From Lysinibacillus sp. JNUCC-52 (GTDB lineage: Bacteria; Bacillota; Bacilli; Bacillales_A; Planococcaceae), in NCBI RefSeq assembly GCF_015999545.1, contig NZ_CP065546.1, positions 1,736,001 through 1,800,000 of the forward strand: a DNA stretch of 64,000 nt, in the 5' to 3' direction. A program made the translations under genes and the position numbers. The notes beneath the pieces are model-generated. The model was not told the DNA's origin. It did not search any database and saw only the letters and a list, made by a program, of their open reading frames with translations. Shown here one piece after another: positions 38,563 to 47,733 of the stretch. Position 1 is the stretch's first letter; every line of letters begins with the position of its first letter.

Positions 38563-39609
38563 TTATTTAGCCTTTAATTGTTTTAAATACGCAATTGCAT
38601 CATCGACCGTTTTCACAGGTACAATTTTCATTTTTGTACCGATCTCTTTAGCCGTTTTCACTGCCGTTGCATAATTTGATTCTAATTCAGGATACTTCGC
38701 TTTCATTTCAGTTGAGATTTCATCATCAGGTGCAAAAAAGATTTCCATGCCATCTCGATCTGCTGCAATGATTTTGTAATCAATACCACCAATTCGCCCA
38801 ACTGTTCCATCAATAAGCATTTCACCAGTTCCAGCTACTGCATAGCCTTTTGTTAAATCCTCATCCAATAATTGATTTAAAATTTCCAGTGTAAACATAA
38901 GACCTGCTGAAGGACCACCAATATCTTCTGTATGCATTGTGACACTTGGATTCGTTTCAATCGACTTACTTTCTGCATAGGTAATACCTAACCCAGCTTT
39001 TTTTTGCTCTGTTTGAGGAATTTCTTTCAAAGTAATCGTTTCTTCTTGTTCTTTTTGATTTCGTAATAATTGAATGGTCACTTTGTCACCTATTTGTTTT
39101 GTTGACAACAAATCAACAAGCATTTGTTGATTCGAAATATCTGTACCGTCCACTTTTGTTATTTCATCACCAGCTTTTAATAAACCATCTGAGGCGCCAC
39201 CATCTAAGACATTTAATACAAATACACCATTGAAGTGTATCTTCGTCTCTAACCCAGCTCTTTGAAAGGCCACATATTTTGCATTAAATTGAGAGTCAGA
39301 CATTAACTTTAACTGTCGGATATTATATTCCTCGTCATCCTCTAATGGATTTCTTACTTGTTGAATATCCATTATTTTTTCATATTTTTGCGTTTTCGCC
39401 CATAGATACGAAAACGGTGTGGCTTGCTGCATAGCAACTGTCATTAAACTCATTGAGCCCGCTTCATCCGTATGATTATTAGCAACACTCACAAATTTAC
39501 TTACATCGTATGCACTTCCAGGCTTCATAATATACGCGTCTAGTCGGTATAGCATTAAAAAACAAAGCGCGACTAAAAACACTGCATAAAAACCAATTTT
39601 TTTCTTCAT
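38563..39609 (-). CDS. ylbL: YlbL, Lon-like PDZ membrane protease
   Basis: 348 residues from the ATG at 39609, after GGGAGGTGTCCATTCA. N-terminal membrane segment (about 5-25), PDZ domain (about 115-195, VLNVLDGGASDGLLKAGDEI) and Lon-type protease domain with the catalytic Ser in DIGGPSAGLMF and Lys in IDYKIIAADRDG. The site faces outside the cell. In B. subtilis YlbL takes part in degrading a cell-division inhibitor after DNA damage. Confidence 0.93.
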   Translation of the reverse strand: MKKKIGFYAVFLVALCFLMLYRLDAYIMKPGSAYDVSKFVSVANNHTDEAGSMSLMTVAMQQATPFSYLWAKTQKYEKIMDIQQVRNPLEDDEEYNIRQLKLMSDSQFNAKYVAFQRAGLETKIHFNGVFVLNVLDGGASDGLLKAGDEITKVDGTDISNQQMLVDLLSTKQIGDKVTIQLLRNQKEQEETITLKEIPQTEQKKAGLGITYAESKSIETNPSVTMHTEDIGGPSAGLMFTLEILNQLLDEDLTKGYAVAGTGEMLIDGTVGRIGGIDYKIIAADRDGMEIFFAPDDEISTEMKAKYPELESNYATAVKTAKEIGTKMKIVPVKTVDDAIAYLKQLKAK

Positions 39610-39729
39610 TGAATGGACACCTCCCAAGACGCATGCAAAAACCAGTAGTTCATGTTTTTGCCTTTTTCACATATATTAATTTTAGCATTTGCCTATGTGA
39701 ATGACAAAAAGTTGAAACGAGATGATCAC

Positions 39730-40629
39730 ATGTTTGCGACAATTCAAATAGCGCTCTGCATACTTCTTATCCTATTACTCTTGTTATTCCCACAAACTGC
39801 TCATACTGGTACAGATTTAGGATTGAATCTATTTATGGAGGCGTTATTTCCGTATTTACTACCTTATCTTATTTTAACGCAATGGCTACTTCGTTTAACC
39901 GCTCCCATGCGCGCAAAAACAAAACGAGTTTCTTTATACGTACAAGCCTACTTAATAAGCGCTCTCGGTGGTTATCCAACAGGAGCTACAACCATTGTGT
40001 ATCTAAAAAACAGTGGACAATTACACCCTAAAGAGGCAAACTTTTTACTCGCCGTTTGTCATGCACCTAGCCCTCTTTTTGTATTAGGCTTTGTTAGCCT
40101 TGATTTATTACACAGTAATACATTTGGTTGGCTGTTTTTATGTTTACTACATAGTTTTAATATTTGTTGCTTAGTAGTCGGTTATTTTTTATTTCGTAAA
40201 ACCGATCCACCTACTATTTCTATACACAATACCACCTTGTATTCATCCCCATTTTCAGAAAGCATAAAAGAAACAGCACCAACCATTTTGTTAGTTGGAA
40301 CGACCATTATTTTTTTCACTACGATTCAAACGATTTTACAACAAAGCTTAGATAAAATGTTGCCCAATCTTCCACAATCAGTCGAACATGCTATTGCCGC
40401 TATATTAGAAGTAACAAACGGATTAAAAATGACTGTCACAGAATTCGGAGATTTCCAGTACTTATCATTGCTGGTTGTCATTATGCTGACAATGCAAAGC
40501 ATTAGTATCCATTTACAAATTTTTGTAATTGCAAAATCAGCCAAGCTTTCAGTCAGACCATATATCAAATTTCGCCTTCTTAGCATAATCATTGTGCCTA
40601 CTATTTATGCTCTTTTTTTCTTAAAATAA
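39730..40629 (+). CDS. ylbJ: YlbJ sporulation integral membrane protein
   Basis: 299 residues with about eight membrane segments. SALGGYPTGATTIVYLKNSG and AVCHAPSPLFVLGFV match the YlbJ/nucleoside-gate-like family. It is required for normal sporulation in B. subtilis and is sigma-E dependent there. The ATG at 39730 follows GAGATGATCAC; an open frame back to 39652 has no ribosome site. It is divergent from ylbL. A repeat element begins right after its stop. Confidence 0.88.
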   Translation: MFATIQIALCILLILLLLLFPQTAHTGTDLGLNLFMEALFPYLLPYLILTQWLLRLTAPMRAKTKRVSLYVQAYLISALGGYPTGATTIVYLKNSGQLHPKEANFLLAVCHAPSPLFVLGFVSLDLLHSNTFGWLFLCLLHSFNICCLVVGYFLFRKTDPPTISIHNTTLYSSPFSESIKETAPTILLVGTTIIFFTTIQTILQQSLDKMLPNLPQSVEHAIAAILEVTNGLKMTVTEFGDFQYLSLLVVIMLTMQSISIHLQIFVIAKSAKLSVRPYIKFRLLSIIIVPTIYALFFLK

Positions 40630-40764
40630 AAAGTGCCTGACACTCACACAATTTTGTCTACCAAGACCGTTTGACTCCTGCAAAAAGCACGAAACGTAAG
40701 ACGCGACAAGGAAGGGTACGGCTTGTCACATGCCCGTAGAAAGTGCCAGGCACTCACACAATTA
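40630..40764. repeat. Repeat element: two direct GTGCC repeats flanking about 90 bp
   Basis: GTGCCTGACACTCACACAAT starts at 40633 and GTGCCAGGCACTCACACAAT at 40743, in the same orientation. The core between them contains GAAACGTAAGACGCGACAAG. The minus strand of the element at 49398-49590 has the same layout and a related core (AAAACGTAAGAGGCAACAAA). It starts immediately after the ylbJ stop and ends at the coaD terminator. A small non-coding element family is indicated. Confidence 0.75.
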
Positions 40765-40812
40765 AAAAAGGACTATAGACAGCACTCGGAATTTTCGAGT
40801 TGTCTATAGTCC
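40764..40812 (-). terminator. Terminator of coaD
   Basis: AGGACTATAGACA and TGTCTATAGTCCT form a 13-bp stem with an internal ACTCG...CGAGT stem, followed by TTTTTT on the minus strand, 8 nt past the coaD stop. Confidence 0.9.
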
Positions 40813-40820
40813 TCTATTTG

Positions 40821-41877
<1,057 letters not shown>

Positions 41878-41917
41878 AGATGTATTTCACCGTACTTTCT
41901 GTTACAAATAGAAAGCA

Positions 41918-41951
41918 TTTTTGCAGCGAAAGAACTCCTCCGCTGCAAAAA
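41918..41951 (-). terminator. Terminator after the stalk-domain gene
   Basis: TTTTTGCAGCG and CGCTGCAAAAA (11 bp, exact) around a 12-nt loop, directly after the 41953 stop and ahead of rsmD. AT-rich flanks suit either strand. Confidence 0.75.
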
Positions 41952-41952
41952 A

Positions 41953-43374
41953 TTATTCTTGTGCTTGTGTTAAAACTTGAATGCGACCATCACTTTTTTG
42001 TAGTTCTACTAAAAATAGTCGTTGTAGCCAAGCTTCTTCTACATAATAATGATCAACAATTTTTATAATTGGATCAGAAATTGTGGAATATCTACGTTGA
42101 TTGAACACGTAGAATCCAGATTCTTTCGGGAAGCGGAATGTTCGATTGTCACTATTTACATAATAACCGTTTTTCCCTTCGCCTGCTGTATATCCTAGGT
42201 AAGGTAGTAATGTGTCGGCACTGTATAATACTTGACCTTCATATAAAATAACATGCACATCTTTTTTATGAATGCCATCTACATAAATACTACGCTCATC
42301 TTCCATTAATAATGGATACGTACCATTTTCTTGTGCTGCATTTAATTGGAAATAAGAAGTTTTTCCATTCAACACAGTTGAAAGTAGCTTATCCATTGTT
42401 TCTGGAGAAATGGATTCTTGTCCTAGGTTATCCATCGCTTCCTGCCATGCTAACTGCTGGCTTGCAGTCATGTAGTCTTTTAATGTCTGCACCATTTCCT
42501 TTGTCTTCTCTGAACCAATCGTATCCTTCACTAAATAGGATGCCACAACTTCAGCCAACCATGCTGGTGAATTTTCAAAATTATATTGTGAATGAATTTG
42601 CGAAAGGATTACTTCTTGCTCAACTGCTTGTGCTGTGAGCGTTGGTAAAAATAATAAACGTTCGTCATGCTGCGCAACAGGATTTTTCTCTTGTATAATC
42701 GCAATATGCTCATCATTTAAAAACTTTAAATTTTCAAGTGACTTTAGGAAATCTTTTGAAATTGCTTGCTGTGCATAAATTGTTAACACAGGTGTTTGCT
42801 CTTGCGCTTTTAACTCACCAGCCTGCCAATATAAATCACTCGCTGTACCATTGCCGCTAAACATTGTGTAGTTAACAAGTGATAATTGTTGCTGACCAAC
42901 TAAAGGTAGACCTGTTATCCATTGTCCAACAGTTTTACTATCTGTTGAAATATGAATGACTGAATATGATACTTCTCCATTCGTTAACGTGGCAAAGATA
43001 TTTTGAAGCAACATTTTATCTTTTAGGCCACCCTCAATTGGGATTATGTATGAAACAGATTGTGATTTTGTTTCTCCTTTTTCAAAATAGGAGACTTCCT
43101 CAGATAAACGATTACAACTATTTTCGTTATCGATAAAACATGTTGGGTTTGTCGCATCTTCAGGCCATTTTATTTTTACCTTTTGATTTGGTAAGTTTTT
43201 AAAATGATGACGAATATCTAGACTATTTTCACGATAGACAATCTCAATTTCCTGCGAATAATGGAATGTACCATTTCCTGTCTCTAAATCCGATGAATAC
43301 GCCTGATATTGGAAAAACAACACACCCGATACAACTAATACTAAAATTGAAAAAAAGCTGACTGCAAATTTCAT
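41953..43374 (-). CDS. Membrane-anchored exported protein with C-terminal stalk-like domain, function unknown
   Basis: 473 residues from the ATG at 43374, which follows GGGAGGTCAAGCAC. One N-terminal hydrophobic segment (about 5-22) would anchor it outside the membrane. I do not recognise the large middle part (about 30-370). The last 100 residues (VILYEGQVLYSADTLLPYLG, then RTFRFPKESGFYVFNQRRY) resemble the copper-amine-oxidase-N-like 'stalk' domain of Bacillales surface proteins. Two cysteines (CFIDNENSC) may form a disulfide. It is divergent from the 43432 gene with 57 bp between the starts. It occupies a site with no counterpart in the B. subtilis ylb cluster. Confidence 0.75.
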   Translation of the reverse strand: MKFAVSFFSILVLVVSGVLFFQYQAYSSDLETGNGTFHYSQEIEIVYRENSLDIRHHFKNLPNQKVKIKWPEDATNPTCFIDNENSCNRLSEEVSYFEKGETKSQSVSYIIPIEGGLKDKMLLQNIFATLTNGEVSYSVIHISTDSKTVGQWITGLPLVGQQQLSLVNYTMFSGNGTASDLYWQAGELKAQEQTPVLTIYAQQAISKDFLKSLENLKFLNDEHIAIIQEKNPVAQHDERLLFLPTLTAQAVEQEVILSQIHSQYNFENSPAWLAEVVASYLVKDTIGSEKTKEMVQTLKDYMTASQQLAWQEAMDNLGQESISPETMDKLLSTVLNGKTSYFQLNAAQENGTYPLLMEDERSIYVDGIHKKDVHVILYEGQVLYSADTLLPYLGYTAGEGKNGYYVNSDNRTFRFPKESGFYVFNQRRYSTISDPIIKIVDHYYVEEAWLQRLFLVELQKSDGRIQVLTQAQE

Positions 43375-43431
43375 GTGCTTGACCTCCCGCAGCATGATAC
43401 TATGTGTATTGGAAAGGATGTGCAATATTAA

Positions 43432-43821
43432 ATGCCACAACAATTTATAGAATTAGGAGAAGGCTATGGCGATGTTTATGAACTACTTGAAATTATTAAA
43501 ACGAATCAAGGTCGCTTTCACCAAGCCTTTATACTAACATCTACAAAAGAAGATAAAAAGGTAGCTTCTTTAGCTATCGCTTTAAAACCAGTCGGAGACA
43601 GTAAATTCATGCCGATTTATATTTGTCGCGAAGGCATTCCATTCAATGAAGAAAAGCCTTCCAAACGTCAAATGATGTTCGAAGAAAGTATTGAACAACT
43701 AGGTCGAAAAGCGGTTGTTGTAGAAATAAAGCACTCATCTATATTTTCGGAGCCAAAACTATTTTATCAATACTTAATTGGAATAATGAGACTTCATCAC
43801 TATATTCCTGCATTAAACTGA
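43432..43821 (+). CDS. Conserved Bacillales protein of unknown function (DUF7147-like)
   Basis: 129 residues, soluble, no signal peptide. FIELGEGYGDVYELLEIIKTN and PIYICREGIPFNEEKPSKR look strongly conserved. Similar proteins have been labelled 'methylthioribose kinase' without support, as the length is far too short for that enzyme. The ribosome site (GGAAAGGATG) is rather distant from the ATG. It shares a 57-bp divergent promoter region with the stalk-domain gene and converges on ylbG with 2 nt between the stops. Confidence 0.7.
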   Translation: MPQQFIELGEGYGDVYELLEIIKTNQGRFHQAFILTSTKEDKKVASLAIALKPVGDSKFMPIYICREGIPFNEEKPSKRQMMFEESIEQLGRKAVVVEIKHSSIFSEPKLFYQYLIGIMRLHHYIPALN

Positions 43822-43823
43822 CG

Positions 43824-44096
43824 TTATAGCCCCGCTTTATAGTCGTATTCCTTCGCTTTATCTGGCTTTGCATTTTCGAACTCAGTTTTAACGAAGGGAC
43901 GATAAGATTCTACAACGTCTTTCACAAATGGAAGGCGTTGTAATTTTATTGTCATCATTTCAATGTCCTCTCGATTGCAATATAATACTACATACTTTTG
44001 CTTCCGAGAAATGTAATGAACATGACCATATTTTCGAAGTGATTTCGCATGTTTTAATTGATGGACGTAAACGATTAGCCCTTGTCGTTCGTTCAT
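43824..44096 (-). CDS. ylbG: YlbG, DUF2129 protein
   Basis: 90 residues from the ATG at 44096, after [34 protein letters not shown] and [12 protein letters not shown] are DUF2129 signatures. A small cytoplasmic protein, conserved in Bacillales beside ylbF and rsmD; role unknown. Confidence 0.9.
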   Translation of the reverse strand: MNERQGLIVYVHQLKHAKSLRKYGHVHYISRKQKYVVLYCNREDIEMMTIKLQRLPFVKDVVESYRPFVKTEFENAKPDKAKEYDYKAGL

Positions 44097-44321
44097 ATAG
44101 TTTCCCCTCATTTCTTACATAAAAGCATACCATAGACCGGAAAATGATAGCAACAGAGTTTAGCTGACAGAACGCTCATTTTTCCGTTATAATGGAAAAG
44201 CATAGCGCGTTTATCGACAGATTTACTTTCTCTCATGCTAGATAAAAGTGCTTTAGCTTGAACATTGCAAGTGAATTCGCCAGCACCTTTTATATTAATT
44301 TGATTGTTAAGGAGGACGAAT

Positions 44322-45227
44322 ATGGGTAAGAAAACGAAGATAGCTATTGCAATAGCAGCAGCCAGTGCAGCTGCTTGGGCAGGTAGTAAAGCTATTTCCA
44401 AACCTCAACAGCGTGAAGGGAAACAAGCATTACAATTTGATCGCCCGATCATTCTCGCACATCGTGGCGGAGCACATTTAGAACCTGAGCATACAATGCT
44501 TGCTTTTGAAAAATCTGCACAATTAGGTGTAGATGGCTTTGAAATAGACATTCGCTTAACTAAAGACGAAGAAATTATTGTCTTCCATGATGCTACCGTA
44601 GACCGTACGACTGATGGCTATGGATCCGTATCAGAAATGACATTAGCAGAAATAAACGCATTGAATCATGGCTATCAATTTGAAGACTTAGCAGGTGAGT
44701 TACCTTATAAGGATAAAAAAGTTGACGTTGTTACACTACGTGAACTACTAGAAAGCTATCCAAATATGTTAATCAATATTGATATTAAAGATGCACCAGA
44801 TACGTATGAAGGTAGTTTAATGCCTTCAAAACTATGGCGATTAATAGAAGAACTTCATGCAGAGGATCATGTCGTTGTTACTAGCTTTTATGGTGAACAA
44901 ATTGACCGTTTTAATTTATATGCGCAAAATCAAGTTGCGCTTGGCGCAGGTGAATCAGATGTACGCAAAGCATTTGCTTCATTCTCAAGTCAATTCGGAC
45001 ATTTATATCATCCAAAAGTAGACGTATTTCAAATTCCTCCAAAATCAGGTGTTGTTTCGCTCGATTCACCAAAGTTTATTCAGTTTTTAAATAACTTAAA
45101 CATCCCTGTCCATTATTGGACAATTAACGATTCTGTAACGATGAGTAAATTAATTAATAACGGTGCAAAAGGAATTATTACCGATCGACCTGATATTGCA
45201 GTTGAATTACTACAAGAACATGATTGA
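44322..45227 (+). CDS. Glycerophosphodiester phosphodiesterase family protein
   Basis: 301 residues from the ATG at 44322, which follows AAGGAGGACGAAT. An Ala-rich N-terminal hydrophobic stretch (about 5-24) suggests membrane anchoring or export. The GDPD catalytic set is visible: ILAHRGGAHLEPEHTMLAF, DGFEIDIRLTKDEEIIVFHD and, near the C-terminus, HYWTINDSV. It hydrolyses glycerophosphodiesters to glycerol-3-phosphate and an alcohol. It and the next gene are inserted between ylbG and ylbF. Confidence 0.92.
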   Translation: MGKKTKIAIAIAAASAAAWAGSKAISKPQQREGKQALQFDRPIILAHRGGAHLEPEHTMLAFEKSAQLGVDGFEIDIRLTKDEEIIVFHDATVDRTTDGYGSVSEMTLAEINALNHGYQFEDLAGELPYKDKKVDVVTLRELLESYPNMLINIDIKDAPDTYEGSLMPSKLWRLIEELHAEDHVVVTSFYGEQIDRFNLYAQNQVALGAGESDVRKAFASFSSQFGHLYHPKVDVFQIPPKSGVVSLDSPKFIQFLNNLNIPVHYWTINDSVTMSKLINNGAKGIITDRPDIAVELLQEHD

Positions 45228-45231
45228 AGAC

Positions 45232-45272
45232 ATAAAGGTAAGAGCAACTATCGTATATGCTCTTACCTTTAT
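45232..45272. terminator. Bidirectional terminator, GDPD / dehydrogenase
   Basis: Perfect 15-bp stem (45232-45246 with 45258-45272; ATAAAGGTAAGAGCA) around an 11-nt loop between two converging genes. Confidence 0.88.
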
Positions 45273-45284
45273 CTTTTAATAATA

Positions 45285-46340
45285 TCATTGAGATAATTGA
45301 GCTAAAATTGCATCCGTTACCTCCCTCATTGTAGCAGTTCCCCCTAAATCTCCAGTTTTTATGCCTTGCGCCAATGTCGCCTCCATTGCATTTAACACTT
45401 TAGTACCGAGCTCTTGATAACCTAAAAAATCAAGCATCATTTTACCTGTCCATATTTGACCAAGCGGATTAGCAATTCCCTTACCCGCTATATCTGGCGC
45501 GGAGCCATGCACAGGTTCAAACATAGAAGGATATTCGCGTTCAATATTTAAATTAGCTGCAGGAGCAATACCGATACTTCCCATTATAGCTCCACCTAAA
45601 TCTGTTAAAATATCGCCAAATAAATTAGAAGCAACGATTACATCAAAGTTTTCTGGTTTCATCACTAGGAAAGCTGCTAGCGCATCAATATGATTCGTCG
45701 CTTGTCCAATCGCTTCATAATCTTTACCGACTTCTTCAAAAACCTCATCCCAAAATGGCATACTGTAAGTTAAACCATTGGATTTTGTTGCACTTGTAAC
45801 ATGCTGACGACGTGTTTTAGCCATATTAAAGGCATAACGCATCGCACGTTCAGTTCCTTTTCTCGTAAAGATGGCGTTTTGTATAGCAATTTCATCCTGG
45901 CCGCTATGAATACGACCACCACTCTCCGAATATTCTCCTTCTGAGTTTTCACGTACTACAACAAAGTCAAAGCCATTTGGGTTACGTAATGGCGATGGTA
46001 AACCTTGTAGTAGCTTTGCTGGACGTACATTAATAGATTGCTTCATTTCACGGCGAATTTTAATTAGTAATCCCCATAAGGAAATATGGTCTGGTACTAA
46101 ATTCGGCATTCCGACCGCACCTAAAAAGATTTGGTCATAGCCCTTTAATAGTTCAATCCCATTATCAGGCATCATTTTCCCTGTTTCTAAATAATAATCA
46201 CAGCCCCAAGGAAATGTTGTCCATTCAAATTGAAAACTTCCATCTAATTGTGCAACCTTGTCTAAAACTTCTATCGCTGCTGGTACTACTTCTTTTCCAA
46301 TACCGTCCCCTGGAATAACAGCAATTCGATATGTATTCAT
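45285..46340 (-). CDS. Tartrate/D-malate dehydrogenase (YcsA type), isopropylmalate-dehydrogenase family
   Basis: 351 residues from the ATG at 46340, after GGGGGCAATGAA. AVIPGDGIGKEVVPA, VVVRENSEGEYSESGG and the metal-binding ASNLFGDILTDLGG mark the beta-decarboxylating dehydrogenase family. FEPVHGSAPDIAGKGIANPL is shared with LeuB. The substrate loop is that of tartrate/D-malate dehydrogenases rather than LeuB or Icd. It oxidises D-malate or tartrate with NAD. No leucine genes are nearby, which supports this. Confidence 0.87.
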   Translation of the reverse strand: MNTYRIAVIPGDGIGKEVVPAAIEVLDKVAQLDGSFQFEWTTFPWGCDYYLETGKMMPDNGIELLKGYDQIFLGAVGMPNLVPDHISLWGLLIKIRREMKQSINVRPAKLLQGLPSPLRNPNGFDFVVVRENSEGEYSESGGRIHSGQDEIAIQNAIFTRKGTERAMRYAFNMAKTRRQHVTSATKSNGLTYSMPFWDEVFEEVGKDYEAIGQATNHIDALAAFLVMKPENFDVIVASNLFGDILTDLGGAIMGSIGIAPAANLNIEREYPSMFEPVHGSAPDIAGKGIANPLGQIWTGKMMLDFLGYQELGTKVLNAMEATLAQGIKTGDLGGTATMREVTDAILAQLSQ

Positions 46341-46458
46341 TTCATTGCCCCCTTTTCCCAACTTTTCTTACATACTTACTATATAATTTTTATTGTAAAA
46401 AAAATAGAAGCAGTATCCATTTGATATGCCTCTACCTAGTACATAGAAATATGACACA

Positions 46459-46596
46459 TTGATTTCCGTTCCAGACGCTCTCTTTCCGCAGGCACGGCTT
46501 CAACTCATTTTAGCTCTTGCTTTTACTGCAGGAGTGTCGCACCTTTCATTCCAATCAACTAGTAGCATCTACATATAAAATATTTTGCTCCTTCCC
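46459..46596. repeat. Dispersed Bacillaceae intergenic repeat, copy 2
   Basis: The 46341-46628 gap has no gene. TTGATTTCCGTTCCAGACGC at its left end and CAGGAGTGTCGCACCTTTCA further right match copy 1 at 2645-2805 in order and orientation. This copy lacks the internal perfect hairpin of copy 1 and is more diverged in the middle. Confidence 0.7.
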
Positions 46597-46628
46597 TACT
46601 TAAAATAAGGTTATGAATTTATACAACA

Positions 46629-46662
46629 AAAGACACAACACCTCGAGAGGTATTGTGTCTTT
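46629..46662. terminator. Terminator after ylbF
   Basis: AAAGACACAACACCTC pairs with GAGGTATTGTGTCTTT with one mismatch across a 2-nt centre. On the minus strand it ends in TCTTTTGTTG, 35 nt past the ylbF stop. Confidence 0.75.
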
Positions 46663-46696
46663 ACAATGAAGCAGTGTCATTTTGATACGATTTCTA

Positions 46697-47143
46697 TTAT
46701 GCAGAACAGGAGCATGAGCCACCTGACCCACAACCGCTTCCACATGAAGAATTGGATGCGAAAAACGGATTACTTACTGGTACTTTTACTGCTTCAGAAA
46801 CAGTTTTCCCAATAAGCAAGCTTATTTCATCTAGTAAATCTTGAAAATCATTTTCAGCTAACTTTAATGCTGAAATCTTTTCATTTAAATCGAGTGAGCG
46901 CTTTTGCTGACGAATCGATTTCATAATTGTATGATAATCCGGATGATATTTTCCGAAACGTTGTACATCTTCGTATTGCTCCTTCATGCGACCAAATGCA
47001 TAAATAGCTTCAACCAGCTCACTATCGCTATAAACGGCATTATACGCTAACCTAAGCGTATTCGCAGGTTCGGAGGAAAGAATCATTTCGCAAAGCGCAT
47101 CTGCCTCATCTAAAATGATTGCCCATTCAGAGGTTATCATCAT
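46697..47143 (-). CDS. ylbF: YlbF/RicF, RNA-maturation regulator with Cys-rich tail
   Basis: 148 residues. A helical YlbF/YmcA domain (about 1-115) is followed by a Gly/Ser/Cys tail, SCGSGCGSGGSCSCSA. In B. subtilis YlbF, YmcA and YaaT form the Ric complex, which binds iron-sulfur clusters and directs mRNA processing by RNase Y, affecting sporulation, competence and biofilm. The cysteines here are plausible cluster ligands. Confidence 0.92.
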   Translation of the reverse strand: MMITSEWAIILDEADALCEMILSSEPANTLRLAYNAVYSDSELVEAIYAFGRMKEQYEDVQRFGKYHPDYHTIMKSIRQQKRSLDLNEKISALKLAENDFQDLLDEISLLIGKTVSEAVKVPVSNPFFASNSSCGSGCGSGGSCSCSA

Positions 47144-47229
47144 TTTAATTCCCCCAATCTAATACCCATCATAACAGATTTTATGGTAATTTTACATTAT
47201 TGATATTTCTAAATGAAGGAGTTTTAAAA

Positions 47230-47733
47230 TTGGTAACATCATCTAAAGGACAAATTGAAGAATTACTCGCTACTATTTTACAAAATAGTACAGCGGAGGA
47301 TGAGGAAGTATTATTACACTTGCTAAATGGTATTCACGATAAACAACAAGGTATACATCGCCGTTATATCAATGCTGCTTTACATATGGTAGGCAACTTC
47401 GAGCCAGACAGTAGTGAAGTACGGATACCGATTACGCCCGTGATTCACAATACCATTAAAGTTCCGCATGGAGGGATTATTGCGACAATAGCTGATGCCG
47501 CAATGGGCGGACTCGCATCGCGTTCTGTTCCAGCAGGCTTTAATGTTGTGACAACAAATATTAACGTGTCCTATATCGCCACTACAACCAATAAAGAGTT
47601 AATTGCACGAGGTCGTTTTGTTCATAAAGGACGTCAAACACTTGTAATGGAATGTGACATTGAGGATGAAACTGGTCGTAAACTGGCAATTGCCACCGCT
47701 TCGTTCTTCGTTATTCAGCGCCGTCAGTCATAA
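47230..47733 (+). CDS. Hotdog-fold (PaaI-type) acyl-CoA thioesterase
   Basis: 167 residues from TTG at 47230, which follows GAAGGAGTTTTAAAA. The hotdog helix with VPHGGIIATIADAAMGG (HGG motif and catalytic acid) and TNINVSYIATTTNKELIARG are typical of PaaI thioesterases. Substrate unknown. Its last 23 nt overlap the end of murE on the other strand, an unusually tight convergent arrangement with no terminator between. Confidence 0.87.
   Translation: MVTSSKGQIEELLATILQNSTAEDEEVLLHLLNGIHDKQQGIHRRYINAALHMVGNFEPDSSEVRIPITPVIHNTIKVPHGGIIATIADAAMGGLASRSVPAGFNVVTTNINVSYIATTTNKELIARGRFVHKGRQTLVMECDIEDETGRKLAIATASFFVIQRRQS

Noticed and set aside
43432-43821. Annotation as methylthioribose kinase
   Set aside because: 129 residues with no kinase motifs; the real enzyme is about three times longer.
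44108-44401. Minus-strand 97-codon open frame opposite the GDPD gene start
   Set aside because: Antisense to the Ala-rich start of a well-supported gene and lacks a ribosome site.
45285-46340. Dehydrogenase considered as leuB (3-isopropylmalate dehydrogenase)
   Set aside because: The RENSEGEYSESGG region and overall character fit the tartrate/D-malate branch, and there are no leucine biosynthesis neighbours.
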